A stretch of 25,418 bases of DNA from Candidatus Gastranaerophilales bacterium (GTDB taxonomy: Bacteria; Cyanobacteriota; Vampirovibrionia; Gastranaerophilales; Gastranaerophilaceae). The translations under genes and the position numbers were made by a program. The stretch spans positions 1 to 25,418 of the forward strand of contig CAADWU010000136.1 in the NCBI GenBank assembly GCA_900752845.1, in the 5' to 3' direction. Below, in pieces: positions 1 to 7,216 of the stretch (positions are counted from its first letter, which is position 1; each line of letters begins with the position of its first letter). The notes under the pieces are model-generated. The model was not told the DNA's origin and did not search any database. It was given only the letters and a program-made list of their open reading frames with translations.

Positions 1-1179
1 TACAAAGCAAGACAGGATATTATGAAAAATCCTGCAAGATTAATGGCTTATTCTGACGAAGATATGAAAAAAGCTGAAAATATTAAAGCTGATAAACAAA
101 AACAGGGATTTTTCGAAAAATTGGGCGGCAGTTTTTCGTTCATAGCTAAATACTTCAAAGACAAGAGTGAATACAACAAATATAAAAAGACAACCCAAAA
201 AGAAAATGAAAAAATCCAAAAAGCATTTAAAGAAATAGAAGTATCTGAAGCACAAAAGCTTGAAGCTCAAAATCTTCAAAAGAATGTATTCAGGGCATTT
301 GATGAGATAGATGAAATGTCGCAAAGATACTCTGAAGATGTCGAAGCAGGATGCGATATAGCAAAAGAAGTCGGTATGACAGCCTGGTCAATAGGTTCAA
401 CATTAGGCATAGGTTTGCTGGCTGTTTCGATTGCAAAAGGAAAATTTCCTATTACAAAACTCGGCAACTGGCTTACTAACTTAACTTTTGAAGCAAAATC
501 GCCAATTAAAACAGCAGTAAATAATTTATATTCTGTTGTTAAACAACAGGATAAACTCACAGTAAGAAAATTCCATCAAGCTCTTATCAACGGAAACTTA
601 AAGTCATTCCTTGAATACCCTCAAAATAAAGCTTTAAAAGAAGCTGCAGAACCGTTGTTTGAGGAATTAGGAAAAATCGGTAATAAAGGTTTGGCAGACT
701 CTGTTGCAAGCGGCGGTAAAAAAGATATTTCAAAAGTTTTCTCAGAATTATTTGCAGAACATTTCAAAAAAACACCTCTTGCAAAGTGGACACGTAGTAT
801 GATTTCACAAAGTACAAAACTTTGGGCAAAGTCAAAAGCTAATAAAGTCGGGGCAGAAATTCCTAAAGAAGTTCAGGAACAATTAGGTATGAATTTTAAT
901 TATAAAAATTATAAGACATTAATAAATACAGGTCTTGTAGCAGGTGTTCCTGTGCTGGGTGTGATAATCGGTATCCCTTATGCATTTAATGCGTGGCTTA
1001 CAAGCATTCAGAAAAAAGCAGGAAAAATCGGTATTATGAAAGCAATGGATAAGATTGATGATCCGAGAGTGTTTGTTACTGAAAATCCTGTAGATATTGC
1101 ACAGCCAAAACCTGTTGAAGTTTTAGATAAACCTATTGAGGAAAACAACTCAAACCTTTTGAAAAAATTCAAAAATTAA
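1..1179 (+). CDS. unknown protein with two hydrophobic segments, 5' end outside window
   Basis: I do not recognise this gene. The frame is open to the left edge (seven codons precede the first ATG at 22) and no ribosome binding site lies before that ATG, so the gene probably starts upstream of the window. Counting from the ATG at 22, 385 residues are visible. Residues 1-105 are highly charged, rich in Lys and Glu, and probably helical or coiled coil. A hydrophobic segment lies at about 119-138 and a second, Gly/Val/Ile-rich one at about 301-326. The tail is Pro/Glu-rich and ends in a Lys-rich LLKKFKN. This fits a membrane-associated protein with a long soluble middle, but no catalytic motif is visible. 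The stop overlaps the stop of the facing histidine kinase gene by four bases (TTAA, 1176-1179). Confidence 0.75.
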   Translation, partial: YKARQDIMKNPARLMAYSDEDMKKAENIKADKQKQGFFEKLGGSFSFIAKYFKDKSEYNKYKKTTQKENEKIQKAFKEIEVSEAQKLEAQNLQKNVFRAFDEIDEMSQRYSEDVEAGCDIAKEVGMTAWSIGSTLGIGLLAVSIAKGKFPITKLGNWLTNLTFEAKSPIKTAVNNLYSVVKQQDKLTVRKFHQALINGNLKSFLEYPQNKALKEAAEPLFEELGKIGNKGLADSVASGGKKDISKVFSELFAEHFKKTPLAKWTRSMISQSTKLWAKSKANKVGAEIPKEVQEQLGMNFNYKNYKTLINTGLVAGVPVLGVIIGIPYAFNAWLTSIQKKAGKIGIMKAMDKIDDPRVFVTENPVDIAQPKPVEVLDKPIEENNSNLLKKFKN

Positions 1180-1844
1180 TCTCTGTTATAAACAGGTATA
1201 TCAATTTCAAATTCCGTAACTTCCTGTGTGGATTTATTCAGCCTTAAAATTGCATCTTGTGCTTTTAGATTGTTTACGCATATGTGAAGCCCAAGACCGC
1301 TTCCTGTTGATTTTGTTGTATAACCTTCTTCAAAAATTGCCTGCTGTTTAGCTTTTGAAATAGGTTCTCCGTTGTTGGCAAATTTGATTTCTGCTATATC
1401 ATTGTTTATATTCAATTCAATATGAATTTTGCCTTTTTTATCTATAGCTTCTATAGCGTTTTTTATGATATTAACGATGCAGGCTAAAAATTTGTTTTCG
1501 TCAATATAGACCGGTGCAGTATCTTTTAAATTACAAATGATTTGAATATCTTTTTCGTGAATATACACAGTTGAAAGTTGAATTCCTTCTTCAACTGTTG
1601 ATTTTAAGTCACAAACTTTTTTTTCATAATTATTTAATGATTTTAAATCCAAAAGAGAATTGCTCATAATTTTTAAGGATTTTTTTATGCAATTTACTGC
1701 ATTATCAATAGATTTGTTTTCAACACCTTCATTTTCAAGGTTCTTTTTAATGATTTGTGTGTATAATTCACAAATAGATAAATGATTTCTGATTTCATGT
1801 GCTATGCATCTGGATTGTTCAAAAACGATATTTGAATTATTCAT
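1176..1844 (-). CDS. small soluble sensor histidine kinase
   Basis: Two-component histidine kinase of 222 aa with no membrane segment and no visible input domain. The dimerisation/phosphoacceptor helix carries AHEIRNHL with the likely phosphorylated His16. The HATPase domain follows: N box around NIIKNAIEAID (Asn129), G1 box FANNGEPI (about 155-162) and G2 box GSGLGLHI (181-188). It resembles the core of NtrB-type kinases. The start is supported by AGAGGGG just upstream of the ATG. It lies 67 bases downstream of the response regulator on the same strand and is its probable partner, but a terminator-like hairpin sits between the two genes. The sensed signal is unknown; with no sensor domain the kinase may be driven by a partner protein. 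It could also act partly as a phosphatase. Confidence 0.88.
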   Translation of the reverse strand: MNNSNIVFEQSRCIAHEIRNHLSICELYTQIIKKNLENEGVENKSIDNAVNCIKKSLKIMSNSLLDLKSLNNYEKKVCDLKSTVEEGIQLSTVYIHEKDIQIICNLKDTAPVYIDENKFLACIVNIIKNAIEAIDKKGKIHIELNINNDIAEIKFANNGEPISKAKQQAIFEEGYTTKSTGSGLGLHICVNNLKAQDAILRLNKSTQEVTEFEIDIPVYNRD

Positions 1845-1856
1845 ATCACCCCTCTT

Positions 1857-1890
1857 TAAAAATAAAGGCTCAGCAATCAGCCGAACCTTT
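1857..1890 (-). terminator. intrinsic terminator or attenuator between regulator and kinase genes
   Basis: Read on the minus strand, an 11-bp stem (AAAGGTTCGGC with GCTGAGCCTTT, loop TGATT, two G-T wobbles) is followed directly by ATTTTT. The wobbles are allowed pairs only in minus-strand RNA, which fixes the orientation. It lies after the response regulator stop and its T run nearly touches the ribosome binding site of the kinase, so kinase expression would need read-through or its own promoter. Confidence 0.6.
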
Positions 1891-1911
1891 AATGTCTTCA
1901 GATTTTATTAA

Positions 1912-2610
1912 TTAAACTGCCATTTTAGTTCGTCTTCTGTTTCCAAAACCGTTGTTTAATGCGTATAGAACAGCTTGAGTTCTGTCATTAACCTGTAATT
2001 TTTGGAATATATTGTTTACGTGTGTCTTAACAGTAGTTTCTGATATAAACAGTTTGCCTGCAATACCCTTGTAGTTATTACCCTGTGTGAGTAATTCCAA
2101 AACTTCTTCCTCTCTTGCAGTAAGATAGGTGAGTAAGTTTTCTTCTGATGAATTTTCTGCTTCGTTTTTGAAAGAACGTTGGAAGTATTCGAAAAATCTT
2201 GATGTCAGTGCTGTAGGAAGATAAATTTTGCCTGCTGCAACTTCGTCCATTGCATAGATAAGCTGAGCTGATGCCATTGTTTTAAGGACATAACCTTTAG
2301 CACCTATTTTCATTGCACGGAAGATTAAATCAGCATCATCATAGCCGCTAAGTGCGATAATTTTGATGTCCAAATCAAGTTTTTCAATTTCCTGGATAGC
2401 TTGTAAACCGTCTTTTTCAGGCATATTAATATCCATAAGAATTAAATCGGGGCGATATTTTTTTGCAAGGTTAATGCCGATATTTGCACTTGTTGTTGCT
2501 CCAACTACATCAAAGCTGCTTTCAAGCGTGATTAATTCTTTAATACCTCTTAAGTGGTCTGCATTGTCATCAATTAATAATACTCTTGATTTTCTTTTAA
2601 ACTCTCTCAT
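1912..2610 (-). CDS. NarL/LuxR-family response regulator
   Basis: DNA-binding response regulator, 232 aa, full length for the family. The receiver domain (about 8-125) has the acidic pair Asp14-Asp15, the phosphoacceptor Asp60 in LILMDINMPEKDG, Ser88 in IALSGYDD and Lys110 in GAKGYVLK. The C-terminal LuxR-type helix-turn-helix (about 160-225) starts LTAREEEVLELL and contains the recognition region ETTVKTHVNNIF. AGGGAG lies before the ATG. It is expected to bind DNA as a dimer once phosphorylated, probably by the kinase gene just downstream. It is transcribed away from rmuC; a palindrome at 2633-2667 lies 22 bases upstream of its start and could be an operator. Targets are unknown. Confidence 0.93.
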   Translation of the reverse strand: MREFKRKSRVLLIDDNADHLRGIKELITLESSFDVVGATTSANIGINLAKKYRPDLILMDINMPEKDGLQAIQEIEKLDLDIKIIALSGYDDADLIFRAMKIGAKGYVLKTMASAQLIYAMDEVAAGKIYLPTALTSRFFEYFQRSFKNEAENSSEENLLTYLTAREEEVLELLTQGNNYKGIAGKLFISETTVKTHVNNIFQKLQVNDRTQAVLYALNNGFGNRRRTKMAV

Positions 2611-2632
2611 TATTTTAATCTCCCTAACGGTT

Positions 2633-2667
2633 CCCTCTACATTGTATATACTACAACTTTTAGAGGG
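2633..2667. promoter_or_regulatory. inverted repeat upstream of the response regulator
   Basis: Outer arms CCCTCTA (2633-2639) and TAGAGGG (2661-2667) are perfect complements. Inner arms TTGTA (2642-2646) and TACAA (2652-2656) enclose TATAC. It lies in the 5' region of the minus-strand response regulator and could be an operator, for example for autoregulation, or a leader hairpin. The right arm can also pair with CCCTC at 2747-2751, giving a competing fold on plus-strand RNA. Confidence 0.45.
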
Positions 2668-2806
2668 CTTCCCACATCCATGCTTGGAATGATATTACTT
2701 CTGTAGAAGTTTGAGATAATGCTCTAAATCCATGGATTGATAAAAACCCTCAACCATGCTCTACACCATGCTTTCAGAGAGTGTGGCCGCATGGTTGATT
2801 TTTTAT
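2660..2806 (+). ncRNA. candidate small structured RNA ending in an intrinsic terminator
   Basis: No gene covers 2611-2879. The plus strand can fold as nested arms: GAGGG (2663-2667) with CCCTC (2747-2751), ATCCATG (2676-2682) with CATGGAT (2731-2737), and an apical hairpin ACTTCT/AGAAGT (2697-2710). This leaves a large central bubble. A strong terminator follows at 2751-2804, sharing one base with the first arm. A TATACT hexamer at 2647-2652 could be a -10 box, but no good -35 was seen. I recognise no known family; the stem-bubble-stem outline recalls 6S RNA only in shape. It could instead be an untranslated leader of rmuC, though rmuC has its own promoter at 2837-2845. Confidence 0.35.
2751..2804 (+). 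terminator. intrinsic terminator upstream of rmuC
   Basis: CAACCATGC (2751-2759) pairs with GCATGGTTG (2789-2797). Inside it, CTACAC pairs with GTGTGG (2781-2786) with one T-G wobble that is allowed only in plus-strand RNA. A run of six T follows at 2799-2804. There is no open reading frame just upstream on this strand, so it must end some untranslated RNA. Confidence 0.65.
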
Positions 2807-2836
2807 TGTGCTAATGTTTTTGGACTAATCTTATTG

Positions 2837-2845
2837 TGGTATAAT
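2837..2845 (+). promoter_or_regulatory. extended -10 promoter of rmuC
   Basis: TGG followed by a perfect TATAAT (2840-2845) is an extended -10 element. The -35 region is T-rich without a clear hexamer. Transcription would start near 2852, placing GGAG (2871-2874) of rmuC in a short leader. Confidence 0.55.
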
Positions 2846-2879
2846 TTTATATAAGGTATAAAAATAATCTGGAGAAAAA

Positions 2880-3959
2880 ATGGAAATTTTAATATTTTTA
2901 GGCGGTTTTTTAATTGGTGCTTTATGCGTGTATATACCGTTTACTCTTATAAATAAAAATAATAAATCTAATCAGGATATTATGCTTGAGCAGATGAAAA
3001 TGTATTTTGAAAATACTGCAAATAAGATTTTTAAAGAGAGTTCATCCGAACTTTCTGAACATAATAAAGAAAAATTGGAAGAATTCTTTAAGCGTTTTAA
3101 AGAACGTATTGAAGACTTTGAAAAACGTGCAGAGGAAAACTTCAAATACGAAGCTGAAAACTTTACTAAATTTGATTTAAATATTAAAAATTTTCTTGAA
3201 ACAGGCAATAAAATTTCTCACGATGCTAATTCACTTGTTAATGTTATGCGTGCAGATAACAGAACAGCAGGCAGATGGGGAGAAATTGTTCTTGAAAGGG
3301 TGCTTGAGGCTTCGGGGTTAAGAAAAGATGAAGAATATAAAATTCAAATGGGTACGGCAGAAGGTCGTCCTGATGCAACTGTGTTTCTGCCCGAAGGAAG
3401 ATGTATTTATATTGACAGCAAAACATCCTTTGCAGCTTGGGACGGTTATGTAAACTCTGAGGATGATACTGAAAAACAAATTCATCTAAGACAATTTATA
3501 GACTCTACTAAAGCTCATATTACAGGTCTTTCAAAACGTGATTATTCTGTTGAAGAAGCTTCCCCGGATTATGTTTTAATGTTTATCCCTATTGAAAGCT
3601 GTTATTCGATGATGTTTTGTGATGACTGTGCTTTGTGGGATTTTGCCTGGAAAAACAAAGTTATGCCGGTTTCCCCATCAACACTTTTGGCTGCTTTAAA
3701 AATAATTAATTCTTTCCACGTTGTAGACAGGCAAAATAAAAATGTTCTTGAAATGGCAAGACTTTGCACCGGAATTCATGACAAGTTCGCAGCACTTCTT
3801 GGAGAGTTGTTGAAAATTCGTGATAATTTAAATACATCATTGAAAAAATTAAACGGTACAGGCAATATAATTAACCAGATTTCAAAGCTTGAAAAATTAG
3901 GCTGTGTGTATACTAAAGAACTTCCCGAGTTACCTGAGGAGATAACTGTTGACAATTAA
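2880..3959 (+). CDS. rmuC: RmuC-family DNA recombination protein
   Basis: Membrane-anchored RmuC-type protein, 359 aa. Members limit recombination at inverted repeats and short homologies; a nuclease role is inferred from the PD-(D/E)XK-like fold, not proven. Residues 3-25 form an N-terminal membrane anchor and residues 30-110 are charged and likely coiled coil. The RmuC domain (about 120-330) has the signature GRWGE (131-135), the RPDATVFLP segment with Asp165, and YIDSK with Asp179 and Lys181, the expected catalytic-type residues. GGAG lies six bases before the ATG. It is preceded by an extended -10 promoter and followed 72 bases later by pyrF on the same strand. Confidence 0.9.
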   Translation: MEILIFLGGFLIGALCVYIPFTLINKNNKSNQDIMLEQMKMYFENTANKIFKESSSELSEHNKEKLEEFFKRFKERIEDFEKRAEENFKYEAENFTKFDLNIKNFLETGNKISHDANSLVNVMRADNRTAGRWGEIVLERVLEASGLRKDEEYKIQMGTAEGRPDATVFLPEGRCIYIDSKTSFAAWDGYVNSEDDTEKQIHLRQFIDSTKAHITGLSKRDYSVEEASPDYVLMFIPIESCYSMMFCDDCALWDFAWKNKVMPVSPSTLLAALKIINSFHVVDRQNKNVLEMARLCTGIHDKFAALLGELLKIRDNLNTSLKKLNGTGNIINQISKLEKLGCVYTKELPELPEEITVDN

Positions 3960-3992
3960 TCTATCAGGTTTAAGACCTAATTCTGCTAAGGG

Positions 3993-4021
3993 TTGATTTT
4001 ATTTTGCCGTAGTGATAATAT
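3993..4021 (+). promoter_or_regulatory. promoter of pyrF
   Basis: TTGATT (3993-3998), 17-base spacer, TAATAT (4016-4021), with an extended TGA before the -10. Transcription would begin around 4028, only a few bases before the ATG at 4032. This argues against the upstream in-frame TTG at 3993, which lies in the -35 box. Confidence 0.5.
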
Positions 4022-4031
4022 TCTTGATAAT

Positions 4032-4790
4032 ATGATAGAAAAACCGAAAACAGCTAAAGAAAGAATAATTTTAGCATTAGATGTTGACAATTTAAAAGAG
4101 GCTGAGGCTCTTGTCAGAGAGTTAAAGGATTATGTCGGCTATTTTAAAATAGGTTTGCCTTTGATTGTTAATTATGGGTTTGAGGCTTTCAGGCTGTTAG
4201 AAGAACATGGAGCAAAATGTTATTATGACTGCAAATTCCATGATATTCCGCATACTGTACAAAAAGCCTGTATTAGTTTGGTAAAAAATAATATCGATTT
4301 TTTTAACGTTCATATTCAGGGCGGTTCTAAAATGACTTCTTCTGTAGTTAAGGCTTCACGTGCGGCTGCCAAATCTATGGGAATTGAACCACCGACAATT
4401 TTGGGTGTGACATTATTATCAAGTTTCGGTCAGAGAACTTTAACAACAGAACTGTGTGTTGATAAGAGTATTGAAGATTATGTACTACAGTTAGCAAAAG
4501 TTGCGTCTGAAAGCGGACTTGACGGCGTTGTAGCAAGTGCAGAAGGCGCAAAAAGAATAAGAAATGAATTCGGTGACGATTTTTTAATCCTTTGTCCTGC
4601 TATACGTCCGACTTGGGCTTCTGTTAATGATCAGGTAAGAGTTGATACTCCACGTCATGCAATTCTTTCAGGTGTTGATTTTATGGTTGTAGGAAGACCT
4701 ATTACAGCTGCAGAAGATAAGGTTGCTGCTGCAAAATTAATTATTGATGAAATTGATACTGCGCTTGAAGATAAGAAAACAGCCGTTTAA
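4032..4790 (+). CDS. pyrF: orotidine 5'-phosphate decarboxylase
   Basis: Converts OMP to UMP, the last step of de novo pyrimidine synthesis, in the cytosol. With the ATG at 4032 the protein has 252 aa, normal for the family. The catalytic signature D-x-K-x-x-D-I-P-x-T is intact as DCKFHDIPHT (Asp66, Lys68, Asp71); ALDVD (15-19) and the Lys in FKIG (38-41) form the ligand site, and the phosphate-binding MVVGRPI lies near the end. I prefer 4032 over the TTG at 3993 because the family starts just before IILALDVD and a promoter occupies 3993-4021. No Shine-Dalgarno is seen; the transcript may be nearly leaderless. The stop overlaps the comEC stop by four bases (TTAA, 4787-4790). Confidence 0.95.
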   Translation: MIEKPKTAKERIILALDVDNLKEAEALVRELKDYVGYFKIGLPLIVNYGFEAFRLLEEHGAKCYYDCKFHDIPHTVQKACISLVKNNIDFFNVHIQGGSKMTSSVVKASRAAAKSMGIEPPTILGVTLLSSFGQRTLTTELCVDKSIEDYVLQLAKVASESGLDGVVASAEGAKRIRNEFGDDFLILCPAIRPTWASVNDQVRVDTPRHAILSGVDFMVVGRPITAAEDKVAAAKLIIDEIDTALEDKKTAV

Positions 4791-7168
4791 TTTATTACAT
4801 CAGCTTTTTTTGATAATATAAATTTTCTTTTTTGAGGTGTGTATAAAAATATGTTGTATGATTTACCGTCAGATGTAATTTTTATGGAATTATGTCTGTC
4901 TGTTCTATAGATATCTGTGTTTCTTAAAATATCAAGCGTGCCTTTATTCGGATGACCGAAAGCATTCGGGCCTGTTGAAATTATAGAAGTTTGAGTATTT
5001 AAAAAATTTAGCATATTATTATCCACAACATGCGGACCGCCATGGTGTCCTACTTTTAAGACTTCTACTTTATTGGGAAGATTATTTTTAATGCTGTTAA
5101 AAGCCTGAATTCCTGCATCACCTGTAAAGAGCATATCGAAATCCTTAAAGCTTAAAAGCGTAATAACAGATTTTTCGTTATCTTCCTGTTTGTCAGCAAT
5201 AAATGCCTGCATATTTAAATCTCTTTCAAAATAAATTCTGCTGTTATTTTTAGGAATCTGAACAGGAATTTTCATTTCCTTAATTGTTTTATAGATACTT
5301 ATTGAGGTCATTGTTTTGTCATTGAAAGAATTTATATAAACCTGTTTTACTTTTAAATTTTTCATAATGTCCACGGCACCGCCTGAGTGGTCATTATCAA
5401 AGTGAGTGATAATTAAACCTTCTATATTTTTAATACCTCTGTCTTTCAAATATTTTATAATGATTGAATTTGCCTGAGCTTTGCTTCCTTTGTAGCCGGC
5501 TCTGCCAGTGTCAATGATAAAGTATTTATTTTGCGGTGTTTTAATAAGAAAGCAGTCAGCGTTTTGAACATCAAACGTTATTATCTGCAAATCTTTGGAA
5601 GGAAAAGAAATTGTAGAAATACAAAGGATTAATCCAAGAGTTACACAGGTCATTACAAGTTTTTTGGAAAAACCTGTTTTTATCGCCAAAGTTAATAAAA
5701 GAATAATTGTGTAATAGATAATAACCTGAATTATACTCGGATGTGTTGTTGTAATAAGTGAGTTTGGAAGATTTGCGAAGAAATTTGAAATGAAAACAAG
5801 AATATGCAATACGTAATTTAGTATAAAATCTATCACCATACAGATTTTATCAGTGAACGGTGTAAATATTGCAATAATTGAGCTTACAAAACCGCCAAAA
5901 CTTATTATACTAAGAAATGGCATACTTAAAACGTTTGCAAATACAGAATACAAACTTATTGTATTAAAATAAAACATTTGTATCGGTGCAACCCAAATTT
6001 GAGCAACTATAGGAATAAGTATTGCACCTGTTAACCAATTGGGCACAGGCAGCTCTTTGTATCTGTCAAAAATTACATTAGCAGTTGTCAGCAGACCAAA
6101 TGTAACTATAAATGATAACTGAAACCCAACATCATTTATAAAAGCAGGATTATAAATTAACATAATCAATGCAACAACAGACAATAGTGAAACACTGTGG
6201 GCATCTCTGTCAATCAGTTTTCCTATGAGAATTAGAAGAAGCATTAATGCAGCACGTATTACAGAAGCCCCGAGCCCTGTCATCATTGTATAAATTATTA
6301 CTATGCCCATACCTGTCAGCACAGTAAACTTAAACGGAGCACGTATACGTTTAAGAAAAAATACCCAGAAGCCGTAAATGAATGCAACGTTCATACCTGA
6401 TGCCGCAAGTATATGCAGTAATCCTGAATTTACAAATGAAGCTTTAATATAATCAGGAGGTGCAACCGCATCATCACCAAATACTATCCCGCCTAAGATT
6501 TCAAGGTTGGGTGATTTTAAATATTGTGCGTGAACGTTTACAATTTTATCTCTAAGATTGTTTAAATTTTGAAGGAATTTCCATTTAAATGAAAGTTTTG
6601 ATTTTAACAATTTAGCATTATCACTGTAAAAAACAGTAAAAGTGTCAAAGTTTCTTAAATATTTTCCATAATCAAACTGTGACGGGTTGCTTGCTTTAAA
6701 AGGAGTGCGAAGTTTTCCGGAAAGCTCATAAAAATTCCCGACTTTATATTGCGAAAAATCATCACCCGTCAATGTAACCAGAGTTTTACCTGTGATTTTT
6801 TCTCCGTTAATTTTATAAGCGTTAAAGAAAAATTTGGTTTTATCGGGAGTATTGCTGTTGGGGATTGTAACTATCTGCCCTTCGATTTTCGCCTCAACAG
6901 GTGCATAAGATAAAAGTCCGTCAGTTGTGTGAATTCTAAAATATGAATTAAAAAATCCGAAGTAAAATACAAAAATCCAGAAAAGAACATATTTGGGTGA
7001 AAGATAATTTTTCAGTATTGCAATTATTCCTAATACGGTTAAAATCGCAGAACAAAGAATAGCGTTGTCATTAAAGTAAGCTAATATACCTGTCATAAAT
7101 ATAATTGCAGTAATAAACATTACGGCATTTTTATTTTGTAGAGAAGTATTTATTGCATTTCTAATCAT
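4787..7168 (-). CDS. comEC: ComEC/Rec2-family DNA uptake channel protein
   Basis: Inner-membrane protein, 793 aa, full three-part ComEC layout. The N-terminal part (1-75) has membrane helices followed by an OB-like soluble region (about 85-185). The competence domain (about 220-500) starts with LHILAASGMNVAF (251-263), the family signature, and has many membrane helices. The C-terminal metallo-beta-lactamase domain (about 525-790) carries THFDNDHSGG (His589, Asp591, Asp593, His594), a later TGDAG and VGHHG. The family moves single-stranded DNA into the cytosol during transformation; the MBL part is thought to degrade the other strand. There is no Shine-Dalgarno before the ATG; TATTAT ends seven bases upstream, so a leaderless message is possible. 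ComEA or other competence genes are not in the window, but pilin-like genes are. Confidence 0.93.
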   Translation of the reverse strand: MIRNAINTSLQNKNAVMFITAIIFMTGILAYFNDNAILCSAILTVLGIIAILKNYLSPKYVLFWIFVFYFGFFNSYFRIHTTDGLLSYAPVEAKIEGQIVTIPNSNTPDKTKFFFNAYKINGEKITGKTLVTLTGDDFSQYKVGNFYELSGKLRTPFKASNPSQFDYGKYLRNFDTFTVFYSDNAKLLKSKLSFKWKFLQNLNNLRDKIVNVHAQYLKSPNLEILGGIVFGDDAVAPPDYIKASFVNSGLLHILAASGMNVAFIYGFWVFFLKRIRAPFKFTVLTGMGIVIIYTMMTGLGASVIRAALMLLLILIGKLIDRDAHSVSLLSVVALIMLIYNPAFINDVGFQLSFIVTFGLLTTANVIFDRYKELPVPNWLTGAILIPIVAQIWVAPIQMFYFNTISLYSVFANVLSMPFLSIISFGGFVSSIIAIFTPFTDKICMVIDFILNYVLHILVFISNFFANLPNSLITTTHPSIIQVIIYYTIILLLTLAIKTGFSKKLVMTCVTLGLILCISTISFPSKDLQIITFDVQNADCFLIKTPQNKYFIIDTGRAGYKGSKAQANSIIIKYLKDRGIKNIEGLIITHFDNDHSGGAVDIMKNLKVKQVYINSFNDKTMTSISIYKTIKEMKIPVQIPKNNSRIYFERDLNMQAFIADKQEDNEKSVITLLSFKDFDMLFTGDAGIQAFNSIKNNLPNKVEVLKVGHHGGPHVVDNNMLNFLNTQTSIISTGPNAFGHPNKGTLDILRNTDIYRTDRHNSIKITSDGKSYNIFLYTPQKRKFILSKKADVIN

Positions 7169-7185
7169 TGATATAATAATATACC

Positions 7186-7212
7186 AAAAAACGGGAGGTT
7201 ATCCCGTTTTTT
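7186..7212 (-). terminator. bidirectional-looking terminator after the glycosidase-like gene
   Basis: A perfect 11-bp stem (AAAAAACGGGA, 7186-7196, with TCCCGTTTTTT, 7202-7212) has loop GGTTA. T runs flank it on both strands. It follows the stop at 7217 and would end the three-gene minus-strand unit before comEC. Confidence 0.85.
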
Positions 7213-7216
7213 AAGT

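Noticed and set aside
3965..3980. AGGT-TTAAG-ACCT hairpin after rmuC as a terminator
   Set aside because: The stem is only about four or five pairs and no T run follows.
3993..4031. TTG at 3993 as the pyrF start
   Set aside because: It adds 13 residues not typical of the family and lies in the -35 box of a good promoter.
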